NCBI GenBank assembly: GCA_951799425.1 | Contig: OX637410.1 | Coordinates: forward strand, 8,370,001-8,434,000 | DNA length: 64,000 bases | Source of the DNA: Ilex aquifolium | Lineage: Eukaryota; Streptophyta; Magnoliopsida; Aquifoliales; Aquifoliaceae | Reading direction: 5' to 3' | Part shown: piece after piece, positions 23,041-34,427 of the stretch | Layout of the letters: each line of letters starts with the position of its first letter | How positions within the stretch are numbered: position 1 is the stretch's first letter | Notes under the pieces: model-generated | Databases searched by the model: none | What the model saw: only the letters and a program-made list of their open reading frames with translations | What the model was told of the DNA's origin: nothing | Made by a program: the position numbers and the translations under genes

Positions 23041-25454
23041 CAATTGGTCCCTTGTTCGCATGTACAGTTTCTTTTATTTTAATTATGTCATGTTGTTATT
23101 TCATGTCACTTACTTGTTGTTGGTGTATAGCTTTGTTTTCTTTTGAATCCAGATCTTGGTGCTTTTGTCAAAAGCTCATATGCGAGGTGTTCTCTTACCC
23201 TTATCAGCTTTTACTGTCTTTCATTGCAATTTTTCTCTTTTTGTTGCATTGAGGGCAATGCATGAATCTAGTTGGGGGGTGAGGTGCACCATTTGTTAGA
23301 TGCACCAGAATTTTTTTTGTGTATTCCAATTTTGTATTGCATTAGTACAAAATATGTGAAAATTTTGAAAATTTTTGATGAAAAATACCTTTAAGTTGAT
23401 CTGTATTCCCTTATGAAGCAAGTATGAATTGGATGACATGTTGATTGTTGTTGTGAACCTTGTGCACATGAGCTTACTATAGAAATGGATCATATGCATA
23501 AGTATCACATATGTATTGATTTTCGAACTCATCTGTATGTGATTTCTGAATTTGTAATTTCAGTGATTTACGGGTTGGATTCATGTTTTAAGCTTGACAT
23601 AAGTAGTGGAGATGAGTAAGGACCCATGAGAGCTTTAGTGCCAAACCTTTTTGGAGGGAACTTACGTTTACTCAAAGAACAATTTTTGATATCAAGTTTG
23701 TTCAATAGTCTCATTATGCTTGCTTTGGTTAGTTGCATTTGGTTAGTAGACTGATTTGTCTTGATCATGTAATGCTCTCCCCATGCGGACCTGGAAGTGA
23801 TCTTAGGCCATTTTTGAATACTTTGAGCCTTAGCCCTTTTTCTTGAGAAAATTTTATCCCTAGTGCCGTGATTGAGCCCATTTTAAAATTCGTTTCTATG
23901 CCACACATTTGACCAAGCCAATGCAAGATGATAAAAATCTACCTCACCTTGGTTGTTCCTAGAGCTGAATATGAGTGAGTGCAAAAGAGAAGGAAGTATG
24001 GTGTGGAAACTCCAACAAAAGGGATGAATGATTTGAAACTCAAAGAGTTGAATGAAAATCCAAGAAAAGGAGAAAAAGGGGTGAAAAGAATAAAGAGTGA
24101 TCAAAAGAAAAGGAAGATGTTAAGAAGAATAAAGAAAATAAACAAGGGGTGTGCTGATGGTGAGAAAATCAAAATCCCATGAAAAAGGAAGTGTTTTTTC
24201 CAACATTAAAGTCTCTCACTCGGAACAACCCTCTTTGTTGCCCTTTTTCCTTCATTTCTTTTACCTAGATATCACCCCAGGGCCCCATTACAACCCTTAA
24301 AGCCCTAAGTGATCTAGAGAAGCATGGGAGAAGCATGTTTGTAACAAAATGATAAGTTTAGTCTTACTACCTAATGCACTAATATCCTATTCATGAGACT
24401 ATGCCAAGGTTGCCTCATTTTCACATATGAACTTCATTTTTGGATTACATGTGAGCACTTTGTTTTGAATACAAGATTCTATATCACATGTACACATGGA
24501 GTGCATACCAGTATAACGTGAGTGCGTTTATTGCTTAAGAGTGTCCCTTGGTGAGTTTTGCATTGAAACTGAGTTTGTCTAGCTGTTCGAATGTGAATTC
24601 TGTTTCGTAAATGCCCAAATTACTTGTTTAAGTTCACATGCACACGAGTTGAAAATTAATTTGTAGGTGCATATTTCTGACTAGCATTGGGGACTATGGT
24701 TTTGCTCATGTACATCTAGTTCATTCAATTGAGAAATTTGTTTAAAAAGCTCCATGCTCGCAAGAATGAGGGAATATGGCTCAAGTTTTTGATATTTGAC
24801 TCGACTGAGGAATGCTTTACTTATGATTTTGATGATGGTTGTCCATTTTGATGATTAACAATTGAAATCCATGATTTATGTGCTGAATGCATAAAAATTT
24901 GAAATCACTTTGCAATTTTGGAAATGATGTGGGCATGATTGTTCAAGTTGTGGGGTACAAGCATAATACGTGACTAGGGAAGGAGTGAAAGTCTTATGAG
25001 AGTGATTGGGTGTGAAGGGTAGGTCCTGAAGTGGAGTGGAATAGAATTAAGATGAATAGAAGGGGTATTCTGAAATTGAGGAAAATCCACCGGTAGTCAC
25101 TACCGGTAGTCTGTGGCCACTGGTGTAACCACTACCGGTAGTTAGTGCACGATCTACCGGTAGTCGTTGCCCAGAAAGCCAACAGTTGGGGCTTTTAATT
25201 GACTTCGTTCGGAGAACCTTTCATTATCCTCACAATACACAGAACCCAGTCCATTTCCCCCTCATTCAATGCCCTCTTAGACTTCCCAATTGATTCTTCT
25301 CCCCCATTAATCTATAAATTCCTAACCCTTGAACTCCGATTTTGGCAATTCTCTTGGAGGTTTGAAGCATCTCTCTTTTGAAACCCTAGACCAGCCGAAA
25401 ATCCCCAAAACCCAAATCTCCATTTTCATCTGCAAATCCACCCCAATTCTCTCA
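23041..25454 (+). other. Family A non-coding internal region, unit 2
   Basis: Second copy of the 2.4-kb spacer, with only a few base differences from 11323-13736. It includes the palindrome cluster at 25087-25165. No coding sequence is supported. Confidence 0.75.
25087..25165. repeat. ACCGGT palindrome cluster, internal copy of unit 2
   Basis: Four ACCGGTAG sites identical in order and spacing to those at 13369-13447, again 290 bp before the 3' ORF. Confidence 0.85.
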
Positions 25455-26687
25455 ATGGTTCGTACCAAACGAGCAGAGCCAAGCTCCCCACAACCCTCAA
25501 ATGCACCAAATCGGAAGAGAAGTGGGGAAGAGGCGAGTGCCCAAAGGGATGAGCAAAGAAAAAAAGCGAGGAATGAGGCTAGATTTCAACTCATTGAAGG
25601 AAAAAATGTGACCTATGAGAGGTCTGTGGATAGGAGATCTTTGGGCGTGACTCATGGGGTGGTGAAAATCATTGAGAAACTTGGGATTGAGTTTTGGTTC
25701 AACAAGGTAAGTGGTTTCAATCTACCTCAATGCAGAGAATTTTACTACAGACTAAGTGTGGATGATGAGGCTGGGGAAATTCTGAAAACAAAAGTGAGAG
25801 GTAAAAGCTTCAAGGTAACTCCCGACGTGATCGCTACTCTTTTGGATTATGGAAGGCCACCTTCCACCGCTTCGATTTATCCATACAATGTCAAGAAGGG
25901 CATCACTATTCAAGAATACGTGGAGTCAATGTATGAGGACCCTACACAGTTTAAGGGAACAGTCCACGCTGGGGGCCTCAAGCACTAATATGGTTTGATG
26001 AATAAGATTCTCCATTACAACTTGTTTCCAAAGGGAGCAGAGAAGACGCCAAATGTTGAGAAGCTGGGCCTCTTGAATGCGGTGATGACTGGAAAGAATA
26101 TTGATATCGCACTTTTCATCTGGGAGGTAATGAAGGATTTCGCCAAGACTGAATATCCAAGAGCAAACCTTCCTTATGGGAATTTGGTGACCCGCATGTG
26201 TGATCATTTCGGTGTAAAGGGATATACTTCAGATAAAATCACCCCACCGGAAACCGGAGCCATTGGCCAGGCTAGCAGCAGCAAGAGATCTGCTATGACT
26301 CGGGCTGAGCATGCTAGACTTTCAAAATCTGGTGCATCTGGTGTTGAGCCGCCTTCTGTGGATCCATCTGGGTCGAGGCCATTCACCGCCACGCCGGAAG
26401 GCCTCATCGCTCATCGCCTCGACACATTGGAGGAGACTGTCTATGGAATCTCAGCAATGATGACCAGGCTTTATCAGCAAGCATTTCCGGGCGATCCGAT
26501 TCCTACTAGACCACCATCTCAGGCAGCTGGACCCTCTGCCCCCTCAACTTCCAATGTAGTTGAGATGGAGGAATCTGAGGATGAGGGGGATGGTGAGGAG
26601 GAAGAGAGTGATGAGGAACCTAGTGGTGAAGACGAAAGTGGTGAGGAGAAAGGGAGTGATGATGATGGTGATGGAGATGAGGCTTAG
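25455..26687 (+). pseudogene. Family A extra 3' ORF, unit 2, same premature stop
   Basis: Translation is identical to 13737-14969, including TAA at 25986-25988. Start ATG 25455, basic head, folded middle and D/E-rich tail are unchanged. Identity here contrasts with the scattered differences in gag-pol. The shared stop shows it predates the duplication or is fixed in the family. If the stop is genuine, the product is a 177-residue basic protein followed by a separate acidic reading frame. Confidence 0.8.
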
Positions 26688-26998
26688 GGCCATTTAGGTT
26701 TTCTCTTTTGACATCTTGGATAGTACACAGTTGATGGAGTTTTTGGGATGGTAGAAGAAGCCCTTAGGAATGTTAGGTTGTTTTGTCTGTTTTTGAAACC
26801 TAACCCTGTGTACTCCAAGCTTGAATGTGATTAATGAAAGAAAACCACAGTTGTTTTTCTCATGTTGCCCATGTTCATTGCTAAATTTGCATTATGATTT
26901 CTTGGTTTTTGATTGATCTATGGATTGCTGGTATGATTGGATTGTTGTTTGTCTATGCTGTGTTTGAATGTAAACTTTGCTCGGGACTAGCAAAATCC
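26688..26998 (+). other. Family A 3' untranslated internal stretch, unit 2
   Basis: Copy of 14970-15280; non-coding. Confidence 0.6.
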
Positions 26999-27009
26999 AA
27001 GTTGGGGGT
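26999..27009 (+). other. PPT of unit 2
   Basis: AAGTTGGGGGT directly precedes LTR3. Confidence 0.75.
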
Positions 27010-28817
27010 TGTTATGTCGCACATAATTTTGTACATTTCAATGTGCTAATCATATTGTTTTAATTGATTTTGGAATTTAAATAATGGAAATTGTTTTGAT
27101 TAAGTACCTAACAAAGATATTTGATGAATGCAGTCAAACAATGCAAAAGAGGCTTTCTAAAGTGTCTCCAAACTGATCTTGGATGAATGGAGATGAGAAT
27201 GAGCTTTGATGATGGAGTGAATGAAGAAGGAAGGATGAATTGGGCATATCCAGCTGACAACTACCGGTATCCGTAACTAAAGGGTGGAGGAAACAGGAAT
27301 GTTGCAGTACAAGGAATTATCTACCGGTAGTCACTACCGGTAGTCAATAGCCACTGGAGTCCCCACTACCGGTAGTCAATAGCCACTGGAGTCCCCACTA
27401 CCGGTAGTCAATAGCCACTGGAGTCCCCACTACCGGAAGTCAATAGCCACTGGAGTCATGACTACCGGTATCTGTTTTCGATCTACCGGTAGTCAATCTT
27501 GATTCAGCCCAGTTTCTGCAGGCCTTTCTCTGCCGCTTCAAGGGTCCCACCATCAAGTCTCCCCCACTTCTCTGACACGCCCACCTTACTGTTCATCATG
27601 ATTCACACTTCCTTCTAGACTTGTGGAGTTAAGGCATTAAATGAAGTGAGAGAGGATGGGGATGTGCTGGGTGTGCAGACATGCTCTGCCACCCCTTGTC
27701 TTTCCCTGGCTGCTGCATCCCTATGGATGTAAATCACATCTGTAGATCCACCTCTCTCTCCAGGCACGTTTTTTGGCAAAGCAAGAGTCTCCTGCAAGAA
27801 AAAATGATTATGCATTAGAGGAGATAGTTTTAGAGAGAGATGCACCAAGCGTAGAGATGATGAATAGTAGATTCTAGAGAGAGAAAGTTGTAATTTTCAC
27901 TTATTTTCCAGTACATTGCCTTGCATTCTTCTCTAAGACTCTTTAGAACTTCTTCTAATGCCATTAATGTAAGTTCTTTCATGCTTTTCACTAGTTTAAT
28001 GTTCTCTTCCACTTTCTACCATTAATGAATTAAAGTTCTTCATGTTCATAGCTATGTAATGGGTTTAAATGCATTTTCTTTTAGTTCATGAATTCTTGTA
28101 CTTAGTAGCTTTAGAAGTTCATAAATTTGCAATGCACTTTCATTACATAGTCATTTCCACTCCAAGTATGAGTAGCTAAATCCTTTAGTTGGCAAGACCA
28201 AGAGGGATCTCCTTTGGGGATACCATTTCAACTCTTTCTCCTCTTTCCCTTTAGAGTCAAATGGTTCGTTTTGACCGGATGGAAGATGGATGAGTCGATG
28301 AGTCTTTGATAAACCGTAGGCCTAGTCACGGTTTATGCTTAGATACTCACCGATGTCATCCTCGGCTTTCCGTGATTCAAGCGTTCATTCATGCTCAATC
28401 GGAGGAGTGATTTGAGTTGAGGTGGTATACCCATTGGAGTGATCTCTTGGAATTGCCAACACTTGTTTTATCATTACATCTTCATTAGCATACACTTCAC
28501 AAACCAACTCTCAAGACAAAAGATTTTACATTTCCGTTTTTCACCAAATCACTTCAATCTTGATTCACTTCCTTCCCTGTGGATACGACCTTGGAATACT
28601 CTTCCAAGTAACTCACAACACACGAAAGTCTCCTTGCGATTGGGGAGCATTTTTGTGCATACATATCCCATATTTACATCTTCCCATTTCCCTTTCCTCA
28701 TTGCCCTTTCTTTTGACACTATCCCTAGGGGAAGAAATCCTTCTCCCCCATCCATACATTGCATCAATTGAGGGATAGTAATTAGGGGTTAGGAAAGACA
28801 TAGTTTCCAATCAATCA
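27010..28817 (+). repeat. Family A LTR3 (right outer LTR)
   Basis: 1,808 bp, longer than LTR2 by exactly one 32-bp palindrome unit. It ends ...CAATCAATCA, is followed by the TSD CTCTT, and shows no PBS, as expected for a terminal 3' LTR. Confidence 0.92.
27261..27492. repeat. ACCGGT palindrome cluster in LTR3 (extra 32-bp unit)
   Basis: Three complete 32-bp units plus the CTACCGGAA variant, against two plus one in LTR1 and LTR2. Confidence 0.88.
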
Positions 28818-28822
28818 CTCTT
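28818..28822. repeat. Right TSD of the family A tandem array (CTCTT)
   Basis: Exact match to 3572-3576. Confidence 0.9.
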
Positions 28823-29391
28823 CATCTCATCCCAAGTATCAACTGGATGCTCTTTATTCCTCCTCATATTCATCACTAACTGATCCGACCATACTACCGC
28901 ATAATCAGTAAACTCCACTGCAGCTAGTTTCACCTTCTTCTCCTCTGACTAGTCATGACAATCAAACACTAACTCCACTTTCTTTTCCCACTCTAAATAA
29001 ACCTCTGGATCATTCTTGCCTTGAAAGGTTGGGATTTTCATCTTAATGCTACCCAAATTTCCATCTCTTCGATAAACACCTCTAACACCTCCACGACCAC
29101 CTGTAACACCTCTGTCACCTCTACCATGGTCAAACCCAATCAACGTGGCCTGGTCATCGAAGAATCACCAAGATCCCACTCGTCATCATCGATAATGTTT
29201 TGATGACGCCTATTCTGCCTCCTGGTGCCTCACGCCTATCATGTCCATCATCTCTTCTTCCCTCATTTGTTCTCAACTCATTAATTGCATTCGCTTGCTC
29301 CTCCAACTGATTTTCCATGTCATCAAATCTCGTATTCATACGTTCGAACTGTTGTTGCATAGCCCGAAGTATGAATAGCACATCAGTACCA
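28823..29391 (-). pseudogene. Element F gag N-terminal half
   Basis: Minus-strand gag of element F upstream of the array insertion. Visible parts are a coiled-coil-like segment (MQQQFERMNTRFDDMENQLEE), an R/G-rich stretch with GDRGVTGGRGG, and the capsid entry motif MKIPTFQGKNDPEVYLEWEKKVE. At least one frameshift (near 29150) and one TAG stop (near 28948, after FDCHD) break it. Beyond the stop the frame still encodes a typical KKVKLAAVEFTDYA segment and runs into the sequence left of the array at 3571. Confidence 0.85.
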
Positions 29392-29396
29392 CCCTC

Positions 29397-30732
29397 TGTT
29401 GTCCGAATTTGGTATTGACAATTTACGTGCAAGTATACACGATCAACAAGTAATAAAGTGATAAGTAGAGTATCGTTCCCACAGAGAATTATTGCTAATA
29501 ACTTTCAAGTACTAACTTTATATCAATTCGATTTTATTTAAACAATAGGAATTAAACTATGAATTTACTAATTTAAGACTAAACCTAAATTTAATAATCA
29601 AAGATTGAATTTAACGGATAGAAGAAGTTAAGATTACAACTTTCCCTAATGCTTCGTATAAATCTTTTCACTCTATTTCTAGTTAATTGATCAAAATAAG
29701 TTGTTAACTGAGACTTCAAAATTATTTATCAAACTTCTTCCGATAGTTAGATAAGCATATCTCTCCCAATTAAATTGCTATATTCCTATGCAAAATAAGT
29801 TGGAATAGATTCATTAAGTTCAAACTCTCATAAAAGCTACACACGACATATAGGTATATTCCTATCCTATACACAAACCCAGCAATTCAATCCTAAGAAG
29901 AATTAACCAGACGCATGTCATCATATTCAGATCTAAACCTAGAATTCATCTTCCAATTTCATCTAAGTTATCAAATTAATTGTTGGCCACACAATCATAT
30001 ATTAAGCACAAAATATGACAAACAACTCATATAAGATCAACAAAAACTAGAAACGAGAGTAGATTAATTTAACTAGACATTAGGTTCCGTTGCAATCTTA
30101 ATAAAAATTTAGTTCATAATGTAATTGAAAAACATCCTTCTCAAATTAAACAACATCTTAGAAAATCAAGAAGTAAAAGTAAGGGAAAAGAATGAAAACT
30201 TAGTTGCAATCTTCAATCCCTCTCTAGCCTTCACGTCCGATTTTCTTCGTGTCGGTTTCTTCGATTCTTGCCTTCAATTTTCTATTAATCCTTGGTCTTC
30301 TTCTCTATGTTTTCAGCCCCCAAAATCATTCTTTATATATTCCCCTCAAACCCTAGCACAATAGAGACATTAGAGTCCAATTTCGGGTCAAAAACGAGTC
30401 CTAATTCGTGTCCAACTTCCCCTACAATACAATCAGTGCAGGGGCGCTAAGTTACTGCCCTTTCCAACACAGGGGCACTGGTTTTGGCGCAGGGGCGCGG
30501 GTCCCCTTTCAAGCCTTAAATTCCCTTGTTGTTTTGCCTTCAAAAATCCAACATTTTGGCTCCAAATTGACCTTGTTTCCTTCCAAATCATCTTGTTTCC
30601 TTCTAAATGATCATCCCTACAAAATAACATCAAAACACACAAAACAAATAAAAAGGAACATAAAACAATTGAAAACTTGCAATTTCATCAAACCGAAAGT
30701 ACTCAATTCGTAGGTATAAAACCGACTCATCA
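29397..30732 (-). mobile_element. Family B solo LTR with TSD CCCTC
   Basis: A 1,336-bp LTR from TGTTGTCCGAATTTGG to ...GACTCATCA in plus orientation. Its sense strand is minus. CCCTC flanks both sides (29392-29396 and 30733-30737). It is homologous along its length to the LTRs of the B element (37612 and 47036). No internal region is attached, so an intrachromosomal LTR-LTR recombination is likely. The stretch 30436-30506 has GCGCT-type repeats in the place where other B LTRs have GCAGCGCTGC. Confidence 0.9.
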
Positions 30733-30737
30733 CCCTC

Positions 30738-31669
30738 CTCAGCTACTCCTTTATCCTTGGAAGTTATGTTTTATAACCTACAAAACAATGTTAGAAATAG
30801 CCTCACAAACACTCCCTCACGTGTTTCACTCGTTTCAATGTCACTCAATCCTCGTGTTTACACTCTTATTGGCTTTTTCTTAAGATAAGCTCACACACTC
30901 AGCCTTTTACCACTCAAATGTTTCACCTTTGTCGTTCTTTCGCAAACTACTCAAAACTCAACCAAAAACCAACCATTCTCACAACGCACAACAACTTAAC
31001 AAAATAAGACACAAATATCGAAGGAAGGACCAGAATTAACAATGAAAATAGAGAATAACAACGATAACACGAAAATGAAACAAAGAAACACAACGAAGCA
31101 AAGAAAACGAATTCGGCAAAAACTAAGAGAAACAATGATTCGAAAGCAACAAATGGATCAAGAAAGGGGTTAAATCAAATAAGATGAGCTATTTTGGGAT
31201 AACAATGCGTGAATGATCATAATAAGTAACTTTTGATTATTTTTGTTCAAATCTCAACACAAATCAGCCCTAAAGCAATCTGATTAGCCTCAATTCGATT
31301 CTTTCTTTCTTTTCTTTTCTTTTATTTTTTTTTTCTTCTCTTTTTTTTTTTTCTTCCTTTTTTTTTCTTGATATCAGATCACAAAAGAGGCAAACTACGC
31401 GTAATTGTGCAGCAGGCTTCACAATCGATTCACTAGCAAATTGTGTATTCAACTCCGCCCATATTATGCAACCCTAATTGATATTAAAATTATAGAAAAG
31501 AACAACTGAAACTCCAGCAACAAGTCACGCCCCAAATCAAATAGAATAAAAAAAATCACAATGAACAGTCGCGATGAACAGTAACGATGAACAGTGCACG
31601 AAATTTTTTTTTTAACTAGATGCGCATAAACAAAGATAACCAACCTGATTTGAGAAGACAAACCCGAGT
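30738..31669 (-). other. Element F leader and gag start region
   Basis: Region between PBS and recognisable gag. It has a long pyrimidine tract on the plus strand (about 31300-31370). I find no clear gag initiation codon. In the gag frame a TAA lies upstream near 30770 with no ATG between, so the start was either lost or formed by splicing. Confidence 0.5.
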
Positions 31670-31681
31670 GCTTTGATACCA
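31670..31681 (-). other. PBS of element F (tRNA-iMet type)
   Basis: On the minus strand TGGTATCAAAGC lies two bases after the LTR. It matches the usual TGGTATCAGAGC initiator-Met primer site with one change. Confidence 0.75.
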
Positions 31682-31683
31682 AC

Positions 31684-32432
31684 TGATGTGAACCCTTAAA
31701 CGAATTCAAGAACCCACGGGAAAATTGATTGAAGACTCCCCAAGAAAGATCACAAATCAGATTAAAAGAACCAAGAACCCTAGACCCAATGTTTGCAAGA
31801 AACAAGAACCCAAGGTTAAAAGTTTAAGAGAAAGACGCCACACTCAAAGATTGAGCGATAAGTCGATGAATTCCACAAGAAAGATTAATTCTTGATAAGT
31901 TCTTGAAATAGTTCTTGGAAGAACAATAAGGTAGAAACCTCACAATAGTCACCAAAATATTCTATCTTTTACAATGATTTGAATGCCTATTTATAGGCTG
32001 GTTATTACAAAGAAAACTTCCTAAAATAGCTTATCCTATTTAAGAAATATCTCTTACTTGCTGGTGAAGAAATATCTCTTACTTGTGGGTAAAAAAATAT
32101 CTCTTACTTGCTGGTAAAGAAATAGCTCTTACTTTCCTAAACTCTTACTTTCCTAAAAGGAATAACTCACATGCCTAAATAGTTAAGGAAAGTCTTACAA
32201 TCAGACCAATTTTAAACATGCCAATTTAAAGCTTAGCCTTTGCCGGAATCTTCTAGAACTTGAATCATGTTGATGGATCTTTTGCCCAAGTGGATCATGC
32301 TCCAAGCTTGAACTTGCACAATCAACCCATATGTCTTGAATCAGCTCGTTCAATGCTTCCTTCATCCTTTTTACTCTTGCCCGAGTCATAGGACCTCCAT
32401 TTATGCTCAACGGATCAGATTGTATTGCATCA
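31684..32432 (-). repeat. Element F 5' LTR
   Basis: 749 bp, sense minus, from TGATGCAATAC (32432) to GTTCACATCA (31684). Both ends agree with solo LTR G (TGATGCAATCC...CTCACATCA). A TATA box (TATAAATAGG) lies at 31986-31996 with the same flanks as in G (CCAGCCTATAAATAGGC). The first 230 bp contain a pol-like reading frame. Confidence 0.75.
32201..32432 (-). pseudogene. Pol C-terminal tail inside the element F LTR
   Basis: The minus frame reads DAIQSDPLSINGGPMTRARVKRMKEALNELI and stops at 32201. GPMTRARxKRxKEAL is a motif I know from the C-terminal end of plant gypsy polyproteins. It begins at the very first bases of the LTR, so in an intact copy pol must run about 75 codons into the 3' LTR. 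The copy seen here is the one carried in the 5' LTR. Upstream residues (before 32432) are flanking DNA. Evidence is the motif and the LTR boundary; I have not seen the 3' LTR, which is outside the window. Confidence 0.6.
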
Positions 32433-33444
32433 AGAGTCACCATAATGGCAACCCAACTTAACTGACTGGAGATCTCAAGATCTAAGTTCAAAGGGACAAC
32501 CGTACTACGTGTAACTCATAACGCACTGAGGAGATTTTTAACTCCTTCTCATTCATATGATGAGACAGTGCATATCTGTCTCGAGAACTACGGTAAGTTA
32601 CACTTTTAATGATGTTTCTGTAACTTGGACAAGTCCAAGTAGGGTATAGCAGGATACTTTGTGTGAGTATTTTAAACAAAATAGTATTTTTTATGTTGAA
32701 ATTCAATCTCACATCGACTAAATTTCTAAAAGTACTTGAGTATATATATATATATATATATATGCTAGTGTTATCTAGCATTTGAGTTAAAGTGAGATAT
32801 TGGAACTCTCAAGTGCACAGGGGTGGGACAAGCGGAGGAGATATTATGTATTAGTTATTATCTGATTAAATATGGGAGTAAATATGGAATATTAAACACC
32901 TATATTTTTCTGTATATATATTTACATATTTCAGTATAAAAAAATATAGTTTGAATATCTACTACTATCTCTCTCCTGCATAAATTTCTAGGCAATATTC
33001 AAAGGTGTCGTGTGAAGCTTCTACTTCATTCCATTGTGCATATCTGAGTGAAGCAACAGTCAATAGACTGAGCTATTGTATCCTGTGGACGTTTCTATGA
33101 GAATCCCCTATGTGAGTAAAGAAGGGACTGCTTCTATGAGAATCGTAGGCTAATTACTCTAAAATTACTCATGAAATCAAGTGGTGTTCAAGGCTAAAAT
33201 GAACACAAACGTGAGAACCAACTATGTCCGTAGGGAAACTGTATGAATTTTATTGTCTTGGTTTACACAAACAGCTGACAATTCAAAGACATCAAGTCCA
33301 CTGATTAACCAAGTAAGTCCGATGGCCTTTTGCTACGGAAAGTTCAAGACCACTAGGCTATTTATGCTGATGTAGTAATCTGTCACTTATACTTGAACTA
33401 GCATCTGCATTATCATACATTGAATTTTCATTCATGTGGGGGAT
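32433..33444 (+). other. Unassigned stretch, probably 3' internal part of a Copia-like element
   Basis: About 1 kb without a supported ORF. It holds an AT microsatellite (32743-32763). The last 100 bp (TTTATGCTGATGTAG ... CATGTGGGGGAT) look like the 3' end of a Copia-type element, with a PPT (GTGGGGGAT at 33436-33444) against the LTR start. Confidence 0.4.
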
Positions 33445-34400
33445 TGTTGGAATTAATGGTATATTTATTTTAAAACCATTAAGGATTGAATGAGAAATTG
33501 TTAAAGTCTTTGTGACTTTTAGTGGAAATTGGAAAAGTGTGAAGTAAATATGACTTGAAATGCTACTAATTAAAAATTGGTGACTTTTGATTAAAGACAC
33601 CAATCCAAATGGTTACATTCTTTCATAAAGCCACATTTGATATCCTTCAGTTAAAAGACACCATTTCAAATGGCACCTTTAATATCCTTTGGTTAAAAGA
33701 AACCTTTGATATCTTTTGGTTAAAAAGACACCATTTCAAATGGTTGTGCCTTTTCTTATAGTGACCATTGATAATACCCTTTGAACTAAAATGCATCATT
33801 ACAAATGGTTGCACCCCTTATGAAAAGTAACTAGTGAGTCTACAAATAGATGATGTCTTGCACTCCCAACTCACACCATTAAACAATTCTAGAATTGCTA
33901 TCTCATTCTACTTCTCTCCATTATCCCAAATTCTGAATTAAGTATTCAATCTTTCTTCTCTCTCTTTCTGCATATTATTGTATTATTATTTCAAGTTTGG
34001 TTCAAGTATAAACACAAAATTGTGTTCATTAGAGTCTTGAAGATTGAAGTGTTGCATCTTCAAGAACGAAATCCATTCTATCTTATAAGATAGTTGCTTA
34101 TCAACCTTAAGCACCAAGAGGGAGCAAATCTGTCTTTAGAAAACTGTGATTACATAGGGCTATGATTATTATTATTATTTCTGGATTTCTGAAGTTTTAG
34201 TTTTCTAGATTATTATAATTATTCATACAGTTCTGCGTTACTATAAGTGTATTTTAGTTTCTGTTTTTAATATTTTTTTTAATTAATATCACCATTTGTT
34301 TTTGACCAATCAATTAGTTGGTAGTTTCGATAACATAAATGCTTTCTATTGATTTTTTCTTATCGTTGGTGCGTAGTTTATGTTGTGTGCATGGATACTG
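33445..34400 (+). mobile_element. Copia-like LTR, right end uncertain
   Basis: TGTTGGAATTAATGG at 33445 follows a G-rich PPT, a typical Copia LTR start. Repeats with ACACCATTTCAAATGG and GATATCCTTTGGTTAAAAG occur at 33590-33800. I could not fix the CA end, nor a TSD. The coordinate 34400 is approximate. Confidence 0.4.
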
Positions 34401-34427
34401 TACCCAAGATTACTTTCATATTGTATT

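Larger units (their letters stand above)
3577..28817 (+). mobile_element. Family A tandem array: LTR-internal-LTR-internal-LTR, Athila/Tat-type
   Basis: Three LTRs (3577-5349, 15292-17067, 27010-28817) alternate with two internal regions (5350-15291, 17068-27009). The unit period is 11,718 bp. Each internal region has a tRNA-Asp-type PBS, gag-pol, a long non-coding stretch, an extra 3' ORF and a G-rich PPT. The outer flanks carry the same 5-bp TSD. This is the expected product of unequal recombination between LTRs of one insertion, not of two independent insertions. The PBS type, the DLGAS protease site and the extra ORF after pol are typical of the Athila/Tat group; I favour Athila. Confidence 0.93.
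376..32432 (-). mobile_element. Element F, decayed Ty3/gypsy retrotransposon (host of nested insertions)
   Basis: Read on the minus strand the order is LTR (32432-31684), tRNA-iMet-type PBS, leader, gag, protease, RT, RNase H and integrase. The integrase stops at 376 where a C LTR interrupts it. The coding parts at 376-3571 and 28823-29391 belong to one gag-pol split by the family A tandem array. A B solo LTR (29397-30732) also sits in the gag start region. Frameshifts and stop codons throughout show it is dead. The 3' LTR would lie left of the window. The gag and protease style resemble plant chromovirus-type gypsy elements, but no chromodomain region is visible, so the lineage is tentative. 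Confidence 0.85.

Noticed and set aside
27261-27492. Regular palindromic repeats considered as a CRISPR-like array
   Set aside because: Spacers are themselves repeated, the context is an LTR of a plant retrotransposon, and no cas-like genes exist.
32201-32491. Pol tail next to the F LTR taken as evidence for a second tandem array
   Set aside because: Comparison with solo LTR G moves the LTR start to 32432, so the tail is inside the LTR and no second unit is needed.
32743-32763. AT, TA and AG microsatellites (also about 40054-40075, 50066-50090, 43589-43610)
   Set aside because: Ordinary simple repeats without further structure.
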